Assembly (NCBI RefSeq): GCF_014697355.1
Contig: NZ_JACJRQ010000004.1
Span: forward strand, 1-64,000
Source of the DNA: Nostoc calcicola FACHB-3891
Lineage (GTDB): Bacteria; Cyanobacteriota; Cyanobacteriia; Cyanobacteriales; Nostocaceae
Reading direction: 5' to 3'
Length of the DNA: 64,000 nt
This document shows, in pieces, positions 38,736 to 48,005 of this stretch. A model generated the notes under the pieces. That model searched no databases. It worked only from the letters and a program-made list of their open reading frames with translations, and was not told the DNA's origin. The stretch's first letter is position 1, and each line of letters opens with the position of its first letter. The position numbers and the translations under genes were made by a program.

Positions 38736-39107
38736 CAGCAGTCAGATAGCCAATTGATGGCGATCGCCTTTAATGTCTGCAATCAAACAGGCGATCGCTC
38801 TCCAATAGCTTGAAAATATAGCCGTGGTCACATAAGTTAGGACAGTGTTGATTGCTCAAAGCCTTGAATTAACAGGGTTTCTACTCAACACTGGCTAAAC
38901 TCCCCGCTGCCGCTAACAGCACTTTGCTATAAGACTTAATTATCAAAACAGAATTCAGGAGTCAGTTGTCAGAATTCAGTTGGGTATTCTGACCGAAAAA
39001 GCGGTGGTTCGCAGCGTTAGCGAGTCATCGAGCGTCGCGTCAAGATTGCTGAATTCTGAATTCTGTATTCTTCTTCAATCTTCCTGTGCCCCTCTGTCCC
39101 CATACCC
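38736..39107. other. Intergenic repeat-rich region
   Basis: It contains two GCGATCGC sites, gaattcag/ctgaattc heptamers facing each other (about 38950-38981 and 39051-39071) and an imperfect palindrome around 39010-39045 (cgcagcgttagcg). No gene recognised. Confidence 0.45.
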
Positions 39108-40112
39108 TCAAATCGAATGATGTCGCTGTTGATGCCACTGCCAAGCATGAGCAACAATATCTTTGATGGATGTGTACTGAGGTTGCCAGCCTAAGGTTGT
39201 TCTGGCTTTCTCGCTAGCTCCAATGAGATTTGGGGGATCGCCAGGACGGCGATCGCGTTCTTCGACTGGTATGGGAACTCCTGTCACCGCCTCGACTGCT
39301 GCAATGACTTCTCTGACAGAGAAACCGCTACCATTACCCAAATTGAAAACTTCGCTATTGCCACCTTTTAATAAGTATTCCAATCCCAAAATATGAGCAT
39401 CTGCTAAGTCATTCACATGAATGTAATCACGAATACAAGTACCGTCGGGGGTGGGATAATCGGTGCCGAAAATTGAGATCGATTCTCGTTTGCCCAAAGC
39501 TGTCAACAGCACCAAGGGAATCAAATGGGTTTCTGGATTGTGATCCTCACCCAACAAGCCATCAGGATTAGCACCAGCGGCATTAAAATAGCGGAAACGC
39601 ACTGATTTGAAACCGTAAGCCACATCAAAATCAGCAAGAATCCGCTCTACCATCAGTTTACTAGCACCGTAGGGATTAATCGGATTTTGGGGATGGGTTT
39701 CGGGAATGGGTACGAATTCTGGTACACCATAAGTGGCACAAGTGGAAGAAAAGACAAATTTCTTCACAGAAGCGGCCAACATAGCTTCTAACAGGGTGAG
39801 AGTCCCAAGGACGTTATTGCGGTAATATTTGGCAGGGTCGGTTACCGATTCTCCGACGTAGGCATAGGCAGAGAAGTGCATCACAGCTTCAATATCGTGG
39901 GTTTGGAATAAGCGATCGAGCAAAGGGCGATCGCCTGTGTCGCCTACTATTAGTTCTACTTCTAAAACCTTCTCTACGAGGTCCCGATGCCCATATACCA
40001 AATTATCAAGGATGACAACGTTATAACCCGCTTGCTTGAGAGCAAGCACCGTATGGGAACCAATATACCCAGCTCCCCCTGTTACCAAGATAGTAGACTT
40101 TCCAGACGACAT
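39108..40112 (-). CDS. galE: UDP-glucose 4-epimerase
   Basis: NAD-dependent short-chain dehydrogenase that interconverts UDP-glucose and UDP-galactose for polysaccharide synthesis. 334 residues, full length. N-terminal nucleotide motif VTGGAGYIGSH (about residues 10-20); catalytic YGASK (about 148-152) with FSSTCATYG just before; substrate-binding segment RYFNAAGANPDGLLGEDHNPETHLIPL; and C-terminal RDYIHVNDLADAH and RRPGDPP. Monocistronic as far as seen. Confidence 0.96.
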   Translation of the reverse strand: MSSGKSTILVTGGAGYIGSHTVLALKQAGYNVVILDNLVYGHRDLVEKVLEVELIVGDTGDRPLLDRLFQTHDIEAVMHFSAYAYVGESVTDPAKYYRNNVLGTLTLLEAMLAASVKKFVFSSTCATYGVPEFVPIPETHPQNPINPYGASKLMVERILADFDVAYGFKSVRFRYFNAAGANPDGLLGEDHNPETHLIPLVLLTALGKRESISIFGTDYPTPDGTCIRDYIHVNDLADAHILGLEYLLKGGNSEVFNLGNGSGFSVREVIAAVEAVTGVPIPVEERDRRPGDPPNLIGASEKARTTLGWQPQYTSIKDIVAHAWQWHQQRHHSI

Positions 40113-40582
40113 AGTTTTTCCTTTTAAGTTAACAACTACTCAATTAATTTAATTTACTGGTGCCAGATTAATCTTCTGCAAATTTATAAATAATAGACGC
40201 AGTGTCAAAAAATTGCACTAAAATCACTACGACGGTAGTCTTTCGGTGTGAGGTTTGAGGTATTTTAAGTCAAACGGTGCAATTACAATTTGACGATAAG
40301 ATAAATCCATTTCCCGAAACCTCTAGGCTAACTCTTATGGGCTAGCCAGTTGACGCCAGTCGTTTATGGGGAGTTTATTGGGCATTTTCCGCCGAATAGA
40401 CTGTCTCCCAAAGACCACACTGGTTGCTTGATGTCGGGAAACTCTTTCGGCAGTTTCTTCTGGGGAGTCATGACTTTGCTCGGCAATGTCCAAGTAAAAA
40501 AAGTGGCATCGAAACCCCAATCAAAGCAGACTGCCTCACCACCGCACTGGCTCACCGCACCAGAAAATTTGAGAGTTAATCT
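40113..40582. other. Intergenic region between galE and a membrane protein gene
   Basis: 470 bp. Overlapping short frames on both strands at 40335-40598 look random. No repeat or RNA recognised. Confidence 0.3.
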
Positions 40583-41215
40583 ATGTTTCTATTGCTAAGC
40601 CGGGTACTGCTGTGGCTGTTGATTGGCACTATCGTATATTCTCTGTTCCAACGATTTTATCCTTCAGGAACTTTTGTAGGGCGATTAATCTTAGTCGTTA
40701 TCTTGGTAATCGTAGCCCTATCGTTTCTCAATCCCAATGAACCAGCGGTGGCGTCGTTGTGGAGAATGCTGTCTTTTCCACTCAAGCCTTTAGGAGCCTC
40801 TGTTTTACTGATGATTCTGGCAGCTCAGAAAATCAAAGGAGGCGGGATAGACAAACCAGGAGGATACTTAGTAGGTTGGGCAATAACGATTTTGCTGTTG
40901 GCAAGTACACCAGCAGTGGCCTATTTTCTCTATCGAGCGCCCTTGGGAGGAACTGCTGTATCAACACCTGAAACACTAGTGGCATTAGGACAACAAACCA
41001 CCGCAGCAAATATTTCAGATGTGACGGGGAATAACATTCTTTCTTATAATTTGAGAGTGCCTCCCTACCTATTGCAAGGAAATCCTCAAGATATTCGCAC
41101 GCGCGGTTTACGACTTGAAGACTTTGTACCTAATGCGGAAACCCTACAATTGACAACGAGAACTTGGGAAAGTTATCTCACTGAAATTTACAGGTTCTTG
41201 CGTGTTCAGCGGTAA
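40583..41215 (+). CDS. Membrane protein like the N-terminal half of cyanobacterial YdcF/DUF218 proteins
   Basis: 210 residues with about four membrane helices (about residues 3-22, 32-50, 65-83 and 97-117). The first half resembles the membrane part of cyanobacterial proteins that continue into a DUF218 (YdcF, SanA-like) domain, but here the chain ends after about 90 polar residues (LEDFVPNAETLQLTTRTWESYLTEIYRFL) and no DUF218 motif is present. It may be a separate short family or a gene that lost its C-terminus. The resemblance is from memory, so the family call is weak; membrane location is clear. Confidence 0.5.
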   Translation: MFLLLSRVLLWLLIGTIVYSLFQRFYPSGTFVGRLILVVILVIVALSFLNPNEPAVASLWRMLSFPLKPLGASVLLMILAAQKIKGGGIDKPGGYLVGWAITILLLASTPAVAYFLYRAPLGGTAVSTPETLVALGQQTTAANISDVTGNNILSYNLRVPPYLLQGNPQDIRTRGLRLEDFVPNAETLQLTTRTWESYLTEIYRFLRVQR

Positions 41216-41223
41216 GAAAGTAA

Positions 41224-41495
41224 AGGCAACAGGCAACAGGCAACAGGCAACAGTGGAGGCGTTGGACGGGGATTTAAACTCCGCCCAACGCAATCGCCCC
41301 AAGGGGGCGGGGCTTTTGACCTGTTGGCTGGTCGAGGGAACGAACAGGCAACAATTTCCGCATCTCACCAAAAATCTTTACTGTTGCCTGTTGCCTGTTC
41401 CCTATTCCCTCGACCGGAGGTCGGTAAAAAAGAAATACTCAAAAGGCAACAACCCACGCCCTAGTACTGCTAACCTTTCGGGAACACAGTACTAG
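41224..41495. repeat. ggcaaca heptamer arms and hairpins
   Basis: Four ggcaaca copies (41226-41253) and complementary tgttgcc copies (about 41383-41397) face each other across about 130 bp. In between lies a gcgttgga.../cgcccaacgc hairpin (about 41259-41293). A further hairpin with 9-bp arms ctagtactg / cagtactag is at 41461-41495. No gene in 41216-41604. Confidence 0.7.
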
Positions 41496-41604
41496 CGGCT
41501 GGATTAATTTAGGCTGTGATTGCCGCCAAGCAATATTCCCTCTACACAGCTGCCTTCTGGGAATAGCGGTTAATTTAGGATGATAAAGTTGCAAAATTGC
41601 TTTA

Positions 41605-43356
41605 ATGGCAAAATCTCGAAGACTCGCTAAACTTGGTGCTTACCTTCGACCCCATTGGCGGGAAGCCTCTTTAGGCATCCTCGCTTTGTTGTCTGTTAAT
41701 GCCCTGGGCGTTTATATCCCTTGGTTGATTCGCGCTGGTGTTGACAAACTATCAACAACCTTCAGTTGGAATCAGATACTACATTACGTAGTTATTATTG
41801 TATTGCTCAGTTCAGCAATGTGGCTAATGCGTATGGCTTCACGCATTTGGCTATTTGGGGTAGGGCGTCAGGTGGAATTTGACCTCAAACAACGGATTTT
41901 TGAACACTTATTGAAGCTGGAACCGTCTTATTTTGCTAGTAATACTGCTGGTGATTTGATTAGTCGGGCTACCAGCGACGTGGACAATATCAAGCGGTTG
42001 TTGGGTTTTGCCGTCTTGAGTTTTGCAAATACAGTTTTTGCCTACGCTCTGACACTGCCAGTAATGCTGGCGATTAGTGTGGATCTCACACTAGCGTCTT
42101 TGGCAGTGTACCCTTTTATGTTCTTGTTGGTGAGTTTGTTTAGCGATCGCTTACGCAAACAACAAGCAGCAGTCCAAGAGCAACTCTCTGATATCAGCGA
42201 ACTCATCCAAGAAGATATCAGTGGGATTGCCTTGATTAAAATTTACGCCCAAGAAGCCAACGAACGTCGAGCTTTTGCCAAGAAAAATCAGCAACTATTG
42301 GCTGCTAATTTGGAACTGGCAAAAAGCCGAAATACGCTTTTTCCTTTAATTGGCGGTTTAGCTAATGTCAGTTCCCTGGTAATTATTTGGCTGGGCGCGG
42401 CGCGGATGTCTTCTGGGACGCTTGAAGTTGGGGACTTTTTAGCACTCTTAATCTATGTAGAGCGTTTAGTTTTCCCCACTGCTCTTTTAGGGTTCACAAT
42501 TAGCACCTACCAACGGGGTGAAGTTAGTATCGATAGGCTTGAATCGATTCTCAGTGTCACACCAAAAATTCAAGACACAGCCGATGCGGTACATCTAACA
42601 ATGGATGAACTCAAAGGAGAAGTGACGGCGAAAAATCTCAGCTACACTTATCCTGGTTCCACGAATCCAGCTTTAGAAAATATTAACTTTACCGTTGCCC
42701 CAGGAGAAACCGTGGCAATTGTTGGGGCAATTGGTTCGGGGAAATCTACTTTGGCCAATGCTTTGCCGCGTTTGTTGGATATTGAACCAGAACAATTGTT
42801 TTTAGATGGGCACGATATTACTAAAATAGCCTTGGGAGATTTACGAAGTGCGATCGCCTACGTTCCCCAAGATAGTTTTCTCTTTAGCACCACAATCAAA
42901 AATAATATCCGCTACGGTGACCCAGTTAGCGAACAAGAACAGGTAGCATCTGTAGCTAAATTGGCTCAAATTGATGGAGAAATTAATAATTTTCCCCAGC
43001 AATACGAAACTATCGTTGGCGAACGCGGAATTACTCTTTCTGGCGGTCAACGCCAACGTACTGCCCTAGCTAGAGCTATGCTGGTTGATGCACCAGTGTT
43101 AATTTTAGATGATGCCCTCTCCAGTGTAGATAATCAAACAGCTACACAAATTCTCAAAAATCTCTCCGGTGGTACACAGCGAAAGACAGTGATTTTTATC
43201 ACCCATCAATTATCTGCTGCTGCTGCCGCTGACCGAATTTTTGTCATGGAAAAGGGAAAAATTGTGCAGGTGGGAAATCACTTAGAACTTTTGCAACAAC
43301 AAGGTCTTTACAGAAGTTTGTGGAGCCAGCATCAAGTTGAGGAATTACTGCATTGA
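41605..43356 (+). CDS. ABC transporter, fused permease-ATPase (MsbA/exporter type)
   Basis: Half-size exporter of 583 residues that would work as a dimer. Six-helix membrane domain about 15-300 with coupling-helix features; ATPase domain about 340-575. Walker A is VGAIGSGKST (about 373-382), signature LSGGQRQRTALARAML (about 478), Walker B VLILDDALSSVD, switch histidine FITHQLSAAA. Family members export lipids, peptides or drugs; HepA-like relatives take part in heterocyst polysaccharide deposition, but I see no basis for naming a substrate. No operon partner. Confidence 0.93.
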   Translation: MAKSRRLAKLGAYLRPHWREASLGILALLSVNALGVYIPWLIRAGVDKLSTTFSWNQILHYVVIIVLLSSAMWLMRMASRIWLFGVGRQVEFDLKQRIFEHLLKLEPSYFASNTAGDLISRATSDVDNIKRLLGFAVLSFANTVFAYALTLPVMLAISVDLTLASLAVYPFMFLLVSLFSDRLRKQQAAVQEQLSDISELIQEDISGIALIKIYAQEANERRAFAKKNQQLLAANLELAKSRNTLFPLIGGLANVSSLVIIWLGAARMSSGTLEVGDFLALLIYVERLVFPTALLGFTISTYQRGEVSIDRLESILSVTPKIQDTADAVHLTMDELKGEVTAKNLSYTYPGSTNPALENINFTVAPGETVAIVGAIGSGKSTLANALPRLLDIEPEQLFLDGHDITKIALGDLRSAIAYVPQDSFLFSTTIKNNIRYGDPVSEQEQVASVAKLAQIDGEINNFPQQYETIVGERGITLSGGQRQRTALARAMLVDAPVLILDDALSSVDNQTATQILKNLSGGTQRKTVIFITHQLSAAAAADRIFVMEKGKIVQVGNHLELLQQQGLYRSLWSQHQVEELLH

Positions 43357-43564
43357 AGAAGAATTCAGAATGAATGAAAGCAACAGAATTGAGTTGGAAA
43401 GTTTAAGTGAAACAGATGCCAAAATGATTAAAAATGTGGTTGAGAGCATCGTCATAAAAATCTAGAAAAAACTTTTTTGATATGCTTGATGAAGTGAGTT
43501 ATAAAAAAAATTTACGTCTGATGTGAATTATCCAAATCAACGAAATATCAACGATTGTGCGCCC

Positions 43565-43595
43565 TGTAGAGACGTTGCACTGCAACGTCTCTACA
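43565..43595. repeat. Near-perfect 31-bp palindrome
   Basis: tgtagagacgttgca and its exact complement are separated by one base. This short palindrome is of the type common in Nostoc intergenic DNA; relatives with the core agagacg occur near 63857 and 63884. The gap 43357-43649 also contains a short frame at 43371-43466 (31 codons, MNESNRIELESLSETD...) that I cannot support as a gene. Confidence 0.75.
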
Positions 43596-43649
43596 ACGAT
43601 AAATCAAGGATTTTAGCCTCTAATCCACATAATGCGTAATTTATATTTT

Positions 43650-44357
43650 TTACTTTGAGTTATGTTGTATCTGGGCATAATTGCACTTTGCTGAAAGAGG
43701 GCAATCATTACAAAGAGGATTTTGTGCCTTGCAAACCATCGCTCCAAAGTCTAGCAAGGTTAGATTCCACTTCCCAACTTCTTTATTAGGAGCAATTATT
43801 TCTGCTGCATTCCAAAGAATTTTACAGCGCGATTTAACTCTTTCTCCTTGCAACCCAAAGAAGCGTTCTAGAATGCGAGCTACGTTAGTATCGAGTACGG
43901 CTAATGGTTGATTGAAGGCTTGAGAACAGATAGCACGAGCTGTATATTTACCAATTCCAGGTAATTCAAGCAACTGCTTTTCTGAATCGGGGATTTTTCC
44001 ACCATACTGCTCTAAGATGATGCCAGCGCACTTTTGTAATCTTTCAGCGCGAAAGAAAAGACCCAAAGGCTCAAGCATTTCCCTCAATTCATTAATGCTT
44101 GCTTTTACTAGTTGCTCAAGCGTTGGATATTTAAAGAGAAATGTATTGTAAATAGGAACAACTGTAGCAGCATCTGTTTTTTGCAGCAGATATTCTGCAA
44201 CGAGAATTGCGTAAGAATCGCAAGTCTGCCGCCAAGGAAAATCGCGTAAGTTTTGCGTTCCCCATATAGAGAGATGGTGGCGAAACCATTTAATTTTTAC
44301 AGCATCCAAATTTGATACTGCGTTTTCTTGAGGTTCTTTAGCCGCACCCTTCACCAT
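43650..44357 (-). CDS. HhH-GPD DNA glycosylase with iron-sulfur cluster (MutY/Mig-like)
   Basis: Base-excision repair enzyme of the endonuclease III superfamily, 235 residues. Visible: Glu in ILVAEYLLQKTDAATV, the helix-hairpin-helix LLELPGIGKYTARAI, the catalytic Asp in LAVLDTNVARIL (about 155), and the [4Fe-4S] cysteines C-x6-C-x2-C-x5-C in CKAQNPLCNDCPLSAKC. It lacks MutY's C-terminal MutT-like domain. LLQKTDA in place of the MutY LQQT motif is closer to the short Mig/Pdg-type glycosylases often found with DNA methyltransferases, though none is adjacent. The base it removes cannot be decided. Confidence 0.85.
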   Translation of the reverse strand: MVKGAAKEPQENAVSNLDAVKIKWFRHHLSIWGTQNLRDFPWRQTCDSYAILVAEYLLQKTDAATVVPIYNTFLFKYPTLEQLVKASINELREMLEPLGLFFRAERLQKCAGIILEQYGGKIPDSEKQLLELPGIGKYTARAICSQAFNQPLAVLDTNVARILERFFGLQGERVKSRCKILWNAAEIIAPNKEVGKWNLTLLDFGAMVCKAQNPLCNDCPLSAKCNYAQIQHNSK

Positions 44358-44364
44358 TGTTTTC

Positions 44365-44991
44365 TCAACTTAAATCTAGCAGACTTTTACCACCATTTTC
44401 AGAAGAAGTACGCAGCCATTGTAAAAACTCAGCAGTTAACGTGGGAGTTTCTCGCAAGCGCCGCAAATCTTCGCTTTGTTTTGCCATTTCTCGTACTGTA
44501 AACGGATGGTTGGCAACTATTTCTAATAGTTCTTCGTGGGAAATGTCTGGCGAGTATTCGTCTTCACACTGGTGTAAATAATCTATATACATGAAAAGAG
44601 TTTCGTCTATTTCTTTTGCTACTGAAATAGTCTGTTGTACGCTTGGAGCTAAACAAAGTTCTAAAGTATTAAGAATTGCACCTGCGGCTTCCTGTGCTTC
44701 TGGAGTTTCTACGTTTTCATAGTCGGGGTAGCTTTGGTCGCAATCAGAATGAAGTTGACGAAATCTATATGCATCAACCTTTTTTGCTCCTAAAAATTGC
44801 CAGATTTCATCGAGTGCTACTCTAAATAAATCTTCTCCATCCCAATCATCTTCTCTAGCTGCTCGCAAGTAAATATCATAGTGTGGATACAATCTCTCGC
44901 AACAAGCTGCCGCAAATGCCACTCGATGCATAGGCGCAAGAGCTTCTAGTTCTAGCTCCAATATATCGAATTCACCGTACTTTAAATTCAT
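44365..44991 (-). CDS. DUF416 family protein, copy 1
   Basis: 208-residue soluble protein resembling E. coli YjaG (DUF416), with LEALAPMHRVAFAAACCERLYPHY at the N-terminus and a central VAKEIDETLFMYIDYL helix. Function unknown. It is a tandem paralogue of the next gene upstream: the last 60 or so codons are almost identical in DNA (44372-44545 compared with 45044-45217), while the middles differ. It is preceded by a 45-bp spacer and followed 7 bp later by the glycosylase gene on the same strand, so the three genes may be cotranscribed. Confidence 0.8.
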   Translation of the reverse strand: MNLKYGEFDILELELEALAPMHRVAFAAACCERLYPHYDIYLRAAREDDWDGEDLFRVALDEIWQFLGAKKVDAYRFRQLHSDCDQSYPDYENVETPEAQEAAGAILNTLELCLAPSVQQTISVAKEIDETLFMYIDYLHQCEDEYSPDISHEELLEIVANHPFTVREMAKQSEDLRRLRETPTLTAEFLQWLRTSSENGGKSLLDLS

Positions 44992-45036
44992 TTTTATAGT
45001 TTAGTTGTATTGTCAATATTTGTTGGAACGAGTTTT

Positions 45037-45813
45037 TCAGCTTAAATCTAGCAGACTTTTACCACCATTTTCAGAAGAAGTACGCAGCCATTGTAAAAAT
45101 TCAGGGGTTAACGTGGGAGTTTCTCGCAAGCGCCGCAAATCTTCGCTTTGTTTTGCCATTTCTCGTACTGTAAACGGATGGTTGGCAACTATTTCTAATA
45201 GTTCTTCGTGGGAAATGTCTTCCGAGTATTCGTCTTCAGACTCACATCTTAAATAATCTATATACTCGAAAAGAGTTTCGTCTATTTCTTTTGCTACTGA
45301 AATAGTCTGTTGTACGCTTGGATCTAAACAAATTTCTAATTGTAATAGTTGTTCGTGTGGAATGTCTTGCAAGTTTTTGTCTTCAGGTTCGCATTTTAAA
45401 TAATCTATATATAGAAAAAGAGTTTCGTCTATTTCTTTTGCTACTAAAATAATTTCTTGCGGAATTTGTTCGAGACAAAGTTCTATAGTCTCACAGACAA
45501 TCCACGCGCCTCTCTGTCCTTCAGGAGTTTCTTCATTTTCATATTTGTAGGGATATTCTTCACAATTAGACAATAACTCACGAAATCTAGCCGCATCGAT
45601 TTTTTTACCTGCCAAAAATTCCCAGATTTCGTCTAGTGCTTCTCTTATAGGATCTTTTTCATTCCAGCCTTGTTCTTTTATTTCTCGCAAGAAAATACCA
45701 TAGTTCGGAAACAATCTCTCACAACAAGCTGCCGCAAAGGCCACTCGATGCATCGGTGGAAGGCTTTCTAGTTCTTGTTCCAAGATATCAAATTCACCGT
45801 ATTTGAGATTCAT
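45037..45813 (-). CDS. DUF416 family protein, copy 2, with an internal duplication
   Basis: 258-residue paralogue of the gene at 44365-44991. It is 50 residues longer because the segment around IxVAKEIDETLFxYIDYL(K/R)CExED appears twice in tandem (about residues 110-155 and 160-205). The N-terminal LESLPPMHRVAFAAACCERLFPNY and the C-terminal TSSENGGKSLLDLS match copy 1 nearly exactly. Function unknown. The tandem arrangement and patchy identity suggest duplication followed by gene conversion. Confidence 0.8.
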   Translation of the reverse strand: MNLKYGEFDILEQELESLPPMHRVAFAAACCERLFPNYGIFLREIKEQGWNEKDPIREALDEIWEFLAGKKIDAARFRELLSNCEEYPYKYENEETPEGQRGAWIVCETIELCLEQIPQEIILVAKEIDETLFLYIDYLKCEPEDKNLQDIPHEQLLQLEICLDPSVQQTISVAKEIDETLFEYIDYLRCESEDEYSEDISHEELLEIVANHPFTVREMAKQSEDLRRLRETPTLTPEFLQWLRTSSENGGKSLLDLS

Positions 45814-46047
45814 TTTTATAGTTGAGTTGTATTTTCAATAGTTGTTGTAAGGGTTATTGATTAGCGATCGCCTCTTAAATCTCAAATTTTGGTAATTATT
45901 AATACACTAAATACTCGCATACTGCGATCGCTACTGAGACTTTACATAACTTTATAAAGTTAAGATGATTTATCGTTATTATCACGTTAGTTTTTGAAAG
46001 TAGGTGGGTAGTATAAATTACCGAAAAACCTAATTTTGCATATAGCT

Positions 46048-46722
46048 ATGTTCAAAACTAAATTATCAGAATTCTTTGCTACACCGGAATTTTATACCCC
46101 GAAGTTAGTCGATCGCCATATTGCAGCGATCGCAGCTCTAATTTTAATTAGCTTGCTCAGTTCCTGGAGTGGAACACCAGTTGTTCACGCCATCTCTAAC
46201 TTTTGGGAAGGCTTTCTCTGGGGAGTAGCAGATCCAGTGATTAACTCAAATTGTTTAGTTGGCATTGTTGCTATTGGCTTACTGTCAGCTATATTTGTTC
46301 GTGGCGCTTTGATAGTTGGATATTTTGTCTTAGCAGTAATTTTGGGGACTATAATTCATTTATTGCAGATAAATTTACCAGGAATAGAAATAGCCATAAG
46401 TATTTCTACCATTTTCTTAAGCACAATGGTGATAATGCCAAATCAGGTAAACTTTATAGTACTTGCTCTGATGGGTGTCAGTGTTGGTTTATTTCAGGGT
46501 TACGCTCACGGAGAATCAATTGTTGAGTCAGGAATAATACCGTTAGTTGCGTATATAACAGGTATGGTCTTAACTCAGTTTGCAGTTACCATGAGTGTTA
46601 AAGAAATTGGTGGTGCGATGGGTATGGGTGAAATCAACCGAATTGTACCTTGGAAAATTAATATTGCTGGCTGGTGTTTGTGTGCGATGGCGATCGTATT
46701 TTTGAGCAATTCGATTATCTAA
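46048..46722 (+). CDS. HupE/UreJ-like membrane protein (possible nickel/cobalt transporter)
   Basis: 224 residues with about six membrane helices (about 25-43, 73-93, 96-116, 123-140, 145-165, 205-222). One segment, GLFQGYAHGESI, matches the conserved histidine-containing motif of HupE/UreJ transporters (the usual form is GLxHGxAHGxE). The other signature of that family, HPxxGxDH, is not seen, so transport of nickel or cobalt is uncertain. The ATG at 46048 (MFKTKLSEFF) is preferred to a TTG at 46036. No urease or hydrogenase genes are nearby. Confidence 0.6.
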   Translation: MFKTKLSEFFATPEFYTPKLVDRHIAAIAALILISLLSSWSGTPVVHAISNFWEGFLWGVADPVINSNCLVGIVAIGLLSAIFVRGALIVGYFVLAVILGTIIHLLQINLPGIEIAISISTIFLSTMVIMPNQVNFIVLALMGVSVGLFQGYAHGESIVESGIIPLVAYITGMVLTQFAVTMSVKEIGGAMGMGEINRIVPWKINIAGWCLCAMAIVFLSNSII

Positions 46723-46820
46723 ATCAAATATTTTAGTTGAATAAAATACAGTCATTGGTAGGGACGTACAGCTAACTGTGTGTCCCCATTCCCTGTTACT
46801 GCGATTAGTACAACTAATTA

Positions 46821-46957
46821 ATACCAATTCTCTATGAAGATGCGCCTAATTATTTTGGAATGTAGTCAATTAACCTCAGCGCCCCTTTGCGCTAACCTCA
46901 GCGTACCTTTGCGTTAAAAAATCTAATATTTAGCGCAGCCTCATAAAGAAACGGTAT
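46821..46957. mobile_element. Palindromic element, 137 bp
   Basis: The ends ataccaattctctatgaag... (from 46821) and ...cataaagaaacggtat (to 46957) are imperfect inverted repeats (about 18 of 25). Inside are repeated cctcagcg/tttgcg motifs. A lone similar end lies at 15892-15914. Confidence 0.5.
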
Positions 46958-47432
46958 AAGAGTCATTCCCAAATATGCGTATAGTTTTACTCCAAGTGCG
47001 TCATCTTTTGAGTTAAAAAAATTTATACCAATCGATTTTGAGAGCGATGGCGATCGACATAAACACTCATCAATAAAATTAATAGTCCCAGGCAGATACC
47101 CTTCAGTTGTACTGAAAGACAGAAAGTAAATTGCAATTCTCAATTTTGAGAATTGGCACTTAGACAAATCCTGATTTATCGTATTTGATAAATTGTTGGA
47201 TGAAATGTTAAATAACAAAGGTATAATTACTTAAAATTAATGAGACTATAAACTTAGCCTGATTAAAAATATTGATTCTAACTGTAGATTTACTTAATCT
47301 TGCTAAAATTCATAAGGAGATGAAATTTGTATCAATTACAACCAAATTTAAACAAGTATTTTTCTACACAGTTAATTATTTTAGATATCTAATCAACAAG
47401 ATTGATTAAAAATTGCAATTCATTAAGTACCT

Positions 47433-47847
47433 ATAGCAATCCGATTTGATTTGGAGAATGACTCGTAGAGGTAAGAGACTCTTTATTGGGGGCTGGGGAC
47501 TAGGAAACAGGAATAAAGGTGTACTAAGTTTTGTTCAAAAATCAAATATGAGTCCTATATAAGAGGTTGTTTGAAAAGTGGTTTGCTGTGATTTTAGACA
47601 CTTATCGATCCCCCCTAGCCCCCCTTGAAAAGGGGGGAATTAGAATCAAAGCCCCCCTTTTTAAGGGGGATTTAGGGGGATCTAAAACAATTTGATACAT
47701 CATTAGAGACTTTTCAAACATCCTCTAAGACTCCTATTTGATTGCCTGAAAAACTCACCCTCAACTCAAAAACCCTAATTCTCTATTCCCTACCCCCCAC
47801 TCCCTACTTACACAGATAAATTCAAAAATCAAAGCGGATTACTATAT
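47433..47847. mobile_element. Nest of tttgattttt-ended palindromic elements
   Basis: Inverted ends occur at 47433-47455, 47534-47559, 47728-47750 and 47821-47847; the outer pair (tatagcaatccgatttga and tcaaagcggattactata) matches at about 20 of 23. The arrangement fits either two adjacent copies or one copy split by the element at 47562-47726. The ends match those of 35591-35697. The remainder of the gap 46723-48005 shows no gene. Confidence 0.55.
47562..47726. mobile_element. 165-bp element with agaggttgtttgaaaagt-type ends
   Basis: agaggttgtttgaaaagt and acttttcaaacatcctct are 18-bp inverted ends with 2 mismatches. The interior has a nested C-rich/G-rich palindrome (cccccttgaaaaggggg around 47620-47637, and cccccctttttaaggggg around 47652-47669). 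It is inserted in a nest of other palindromic elements. Confidence 0.75.
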
Positions 47848-48005
47848 AAGCAACCAAACACGACATTTGGTAGATGCATCAAACAACAAAATCACACATA
47901 GTATCGGAATAACGGTGTTGTCTAATGTTGGTACTGAAATTAATTATTTCAATTGAAATTAGGAATTTTACTAATATGCTCTCTCAACAATAGGGTGGTA
48001 AAGAA

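Noticed and set aside
46898..47218. 106-residue frame in the palindrome-rich gap
   Set aside because: It runs through the right end of a palindromic element and has no recognisable protein pattern.
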